Below, one piece after another: positions 29,701 through 31,890 of a DNA stretch of 31,890 bases. This DNA is from a virus. The translations under genes and the position numbers were made by a program. The notes under the pieces are model-generated. The model did no database searches and was not told the origin of the DNA. It worked only from the letters and a program-made list of their open reading frames with translations. The stretch is from IMG/VR virus record IMGVR_UViG_3300020192_000055, positions 1-31,890 of that record. One strand, 5' to 3'. The first letter of the stretch is position 1. Each line of letters opens with the position of its first letter.

Positions 29701-31890
29701 GCTGCGGGGTCACGTAACAGACGTGCTGAAGCGTCACTTATCTCCCCCGCTTCTACTTCCTTGCTAATAACTTTAAGCGATGCTACCATTGGGGAATCAA
29801 CTGGTTCACCACGCGCCGCCCTTGCAGCTAGCACCTGCGCTAAGTTACTTGACGGTTTGGTTGATACAACCTTACCAGTAGATTTTGGAGGTGTTGACAA
29901 AGACGGGGGTGACTGTGTTAGTGTTGTGTTATCAGGAAACTGCTCGTCAATTAAATCTGCTATACGTTCGGACTGCTCACCATTTGCAGCATTGAACTTA
30001 GCAAGCTCTTCCGGTGTTTGGTACTTGTTACCAACACGGTCAGCTTCATTAAACAAGTCATCTAAAGGATTAACCGACAATGAAGAATCTACTGGTAAAT
30101 TTGGCGGTGGTGTTTGTTGTGTTACATTCGGTTGCCCCTGTAGCAAAGGGCTACTACCGGGTACTACAGGGTCTACCTTTCCAGGAGGTTCAGGTATTCC
30201 CGTCGAAGACAACCCCGTATACTGAGGAAGAGGAGCCTGTTGACGAGCGCCAGTGCCGCTACTGCTAGGGTCAATGGCTTTAGGTAGTAACTCTGGTAGA
30301 GTTATGGGGACTTCGTAGTCTTTAAGTTGCAGGTCTGGTAGGGGTGCATCTGGTTCTAGTTTGGGTAGCGCAATCCCTTGTAGTGGTGTACCTACAGCAC
30401 CTTTAGGGTACAGTTGTTCTAGTTTTGTGCCCATTAACTCCACACCTTTCTCACCTTTAGGTAGCAAATCTGGGAGCTTGCTAGCGTTAGTCAGTGGGTT
30501 AGGGTCTAAGTCAAGCATAGGCTTGTTGCGGAACAGTTGAGGAACCACCTGACCTAGTAGTTCTTCTCCAAACACAACCTGCGGTACTGCTGTAGGTCTT
30601 CGCGATGCAATGTTAAACACCTTAGACCCACCGTCTTTCACTATAGACTGTAGTTCTGGTAGAGGTGGGAGTAGGTTAACCTTCCCCCTAAGCTCAGGCA
30701 AAGGTGGTGTAGGTTGTAGTGATGTGATACGGGGGCGTAGGTCGCTTAGCACCTTCTTATCTGTGAGCGGTGGTAGCGCAACACCTAACAAAGGGGTGCC
30801 ATCTTTTACTGGTTCACTGAACTTAGACTCTAGTTTGGGTAACGGTACAGCCTCACCTAGTTTAGCAAACTCATTGTTACGGATGATTGAAGCCGCAACT
30901 TCAGCGGACGTGCTAGTCCTAACACTTCTAACATCAGTACCCGAACCACTTGGTTTGATAGGCTTGGTAGGTGTTGGTATTTGTACTGGTACTGGTGGAG
31001 TACCCTTTGGGTTTTTACGCGCTTCTACACGTGCTTTAGTTGCAGCTTTCCGCGCTGACTTTAGAATCTCTTCAGTTGTCTTGGGTCTAACGATGTCAAT
31101 CAGTGGGTTATCTAAACCCTTGATTGCTGAGCGCATTACCTCACTGGCTCTTGACGGGCGCAAAGACTTTATCGCTGTGTCTTTGGCAGTCTTCACTGCT
31201 CCTTTGCGTAAACCAGAGACAGCGGCTTTGCGTAGCGCGTTGAACGGGTTAACATCTGTTATGACCTCTAACGCCATACCACCAGCAAACGCACCCCAGA
31301 AATCGCCACCCTTTTTATCTTTACCCGTAACGTTCAGTGGGCTACCGGGGTCAACAAAACTAAATGACTTACCCCCAAGACCTTGCCCAAGACCATTCCA
31401 TTGCCACGGCTCACCTTTCTTTGCTCTCTCTTGGTTTAGTCTGATGTCTTGGATAGTACCCCTAACGACAGCGTTTCCTCCGAGCAGGTTGTCCATACCG
31501 TAGTTCAGCGCACCGACTAAACCAGTACCGTAATCCCCGAACGTAGCTTTACCAAGGTTTGTACGTTCGTTAGTAGGAGCTAACCCCTGAAGCACGGCAC
31601 TCTCGTTAGGAGCTAGCGGTCGCTTATCAAAGTCAAACGCACCTTTCAAACCTTTATTGTAGGTTTCCTTCTTGCGCGGACTGAAGTCACCACTGGCTAG
31701 CTTCTTAGCATCTGCTACTGTATCTTCAACAGCGGCAGAACCCAACCTCCCAACGAAACCCGCTAGACCACCTAGTTGTTCTAGTACGTTCCAACCACCC
31801 TTCTTACCACCCCCTAACGCGCCCGGTGTACCGTCCACAACGTTCTGCGTAGGGTCAATGTTAAACCCCCTGTCATTCAGCTTCTTCTTC
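26778..31890 (-). CDS. Giant internal virion protein with ART-like domain, 5' end outside window
   Basis: The frame is open to the right edge of the window without a stop, so the true start lies beyond; the first GTG in view (31838) has no ribosome site and is unlikely to be the start. At least 1700 residues are coded. The order is: Gly/Lys-rich start with hydrophobic patches (GDFWGAFAGGMALEVITDV), a Pro/Leu-rich repeat region (about 30280-30850) with GTPLLGVALPPL and GTPLQGIALPKL, long charged coiled coils, and a C-terminal region (about 27110-27715) with FYHGT, GLGSYFHTNPERA and LGFDSIKHT...TLVVF. That last set resembles ADP-ribosyltransferase domains of phage polyvalent proteins. Ejected into the cell with the DNA, by analogy with T4 Alt. 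Confidence 0.7.
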   Translation of the reverse strand, partial: KKKLNDRGFNIDPTQNVVDGTPGALGGGKKGGWNVLEQLGGLAGFVGRLGSAAVEDTVADAKKLASGDFSPRKKETYNKGLKGAFDFDKRPLAPNESAVLQGLAPTNERTNLGKATFGDYGTGLVGALNYGMDNLLGGNAVVRGTIQDIRLNQERAKKGEPWQWNGLGQGLGGKSFSFVDPGSPLNVTGKDKKGGDFWGAFAGGMALEVITDVNPFNALRKAAVSGLRKGAVKTAKDTAIKSLRPSRASEVMRSAIKGLDNPLIDIVRPKTTEEILKSARKAATKARVEARKNPKGTPPVPVQIPTPTKPIKPSGSGTDVRSVRTSTSAEVAASIIRNNEFAKLGEAVPLPKLESKFSEPVKDGTPLLGVALPPLTDKKVLSDLRPRITSLQPTPPLPELRGKVNLLPPLPELQSIVKDGGSKVFNIASRRPTAVPQVVFGEELLGQVVPQLFRNKPMLDLDPNPLTNASKLPDLLPKGEKGVELMGTKLEQLYPKGAVGTPLQGIALPKLEPDAPLPDLQLKDYEVPITLPELLPKAIDPSSSGTGARQQAPLPQYTGLSSTGIPEPPGKVDPVVPGSSPLLQGQPNVTQQTPPPNLPVDSSLSVNPLDDLFNEADRVGNKYQTPEELAKFNAANGEQSERIADLIDEQFPDNTTLTQSPPSLSTPPKSTGKVVSTKPSSNLAQVLAARAARGEPVDSPMVASLKVISKEVEAGEISDASARLLRDPAASPAILAEAERVKAIVVNPETGVIKKGSDAVEEAERAITRLRIREDGVRAKPNYNKKPLLQEQVALIQKEIAEAQRVVSAGVTAVDEPLNAKLVDDAIPVIPMDTFAPATAPSLLYESIKNLKPGDAVYTSTAEFVQRTTSDLSELARFLGHHKGRSKITSDELDDLRLVHGSIYANVGHPLDVNKLKQYAKTGVVRVETKQAVAASGAAQESVVINRIPDEVAAPSTPNVAPLVEDNRVADLEGELNSLYEQANELDPDVDADTLADLDVRAQDIESELEQLYARQALGTKPYKQFEATLPDSKKPTTQAAKQQAAVVQQTEIALAEEMTRARSYTAESVLLSKAIDADMAKLDTMPRVEPAALDVGSYDKGLLNERVLGVVKPLTTADEFGIDINAIDEQVETALSGMETNLKGAAKSIVEADLQRAALYEQSLIELGVPDSKVLAARLAEEAVIKRNIESLVALDYGKGEIGEVFGVKKKPALGGVDETPKKVTANTPRIDALKATGEWEADYLRQADEFGLKYTDEDDLLQRIQVWKQETPAPTGSKRNQRDIKKQKRDAAKFVNTLQADDLVRDVPLPTATPNTPKIAVNALQPEDVVRDVPIPAQKSKLVQSMENATNKLKGISESIGDLRKLNDDIAANTAEIADSALKTGYAYAGGDVSSFYHGTKFDTPQLPSAVDTMPTRNPLGLGSYFHTNPERATDAAKARLTDNVPLNNTPIDEIGVVREVVPNVTKTLDANLDSTPEIKSLFTQAAVEAGFDEEVIKSFKRRLSVTKKMKDGTQIKSKVADQWNKLSASYAKVNPTETMPEDMFRQFELNVQTRLENLGFDSIKHTTDEGDTLVVFKTDKVTELAKTKVGTGSQLEQAAGAMNQALYHQGITLDVTSTVAALDAKVALGADLLSRSDELVEGSLDKADNAITRMLEADDALEATVTAQKRLDAERRLSEGAKEYTVTIDAIDITEYPGCL

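Noticed and set aside
30610-31503. A 297-codon open frame on the plus strand opposite the giant virion gene
   Set aside because: It is a mirror of the Pro/Leu- and Ala-rich coding region on the other strand, with low-complexity product and no ribosome site or promoter; the minus-strand gene explains the lack of stops.
1-31890. CRISPR arrays, tRNA genes, integrase or insertion sequences
   Set aside because: I saw no regularly spaced repeats of suitable length, no tRNA T-loop signature in the intergenic regions, and no recombinase or transposase motifs.

Overview
This window is about three quarters of the genome of a short-tailed, T7-like double-stranded DNA phage (podovirus), most probably infecting a filamentous cyanobacterium of the Anabaena/Nostoc type. 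The T7-like core is recognisable from motifs: a two-part primase-helicase, an endonuclease I, a family-A DNA polymerase with proofreading domain, a large terminase, a portal, a tail fibre with a gp17-type N-terminus, and very large internal virion proteins. No phage RNA polymerase is seen; the clearest promoters are of the host sigma-70 type. The cyanobacterial host is inferred from (i) an apparently perfect HLR1 box (the site of the cyanobacterial regulator RpaB) in front of an early operon and (ii) apparent absence of GATC, GGCC, GGWCC, CYCGRG and RCCGGY, sites known from Anabaena PCC 7120 restriction and methylation enzymes. Organisation by memory resembles small podoviruses of filamentous cyanobacteria (Pf-WMP3, Pf-WMP4, A-4L), but no search was possible.

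Layout. Positions 1-6878 (minus strand) hold, in transcription order, a C39-like cysteine peptidase, a coiled-coil protein, a 45-codon Lys-rich gene, a Gln-rich protein, two tandem paralogous two-helix membrane proteins (holin candidates), terminase, portal, a beta-sandwich virion protein and a scaffold-like protein; the capsid gene probably begins at the left edge. Positions 6879-7661 are a divergent control region full of palindromes and repeats, with a plus-strand terminator and two promoters. Positions 7662-11422 (plus) are early operon 1: small unknown proteins, three of them paralogous, punctuated by four RNA hairpins with conserved loops and covarying stems, and ended by a strong terminator. 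Positions 11480-11782 are a second control region (HLR1, two perfect palindromes, a TATAAT promoter). Positions 11783-22095 (plus) are operon 2: tiny unknown genes, then a permuted papain-like protein, primase-helicase, endonuclease I, DNA polymerase, MazG-like and dATP/dGTP diphosphohydrolase-like nucleotide enzymes, an ERF annealing protein, an SSB-like protein and a PD-(D/E)XK exonuclease. Positions 22088-31890 (minus) are late genes, convergent with operon 2: tail fibre, a 1198-residue internal virion protein and a protein of more than 1700 residues whose start lies outside the window and whose C-terminal part resembles an ADP-ribosyltransferase.

How it works together (inference). Host RNA polymerase transcribes operons 1 and 2; operon 1 proteins probably adapt the host; operon 2 replicates and recombines the DNA and adjusts nucleotide pools; late minus-strand genes package, assemble and lyse. 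The missing part should carry the capsid, tail-tube and remaining internal virion genes. Site counts and motif matches were made by eye and should be recomputed.
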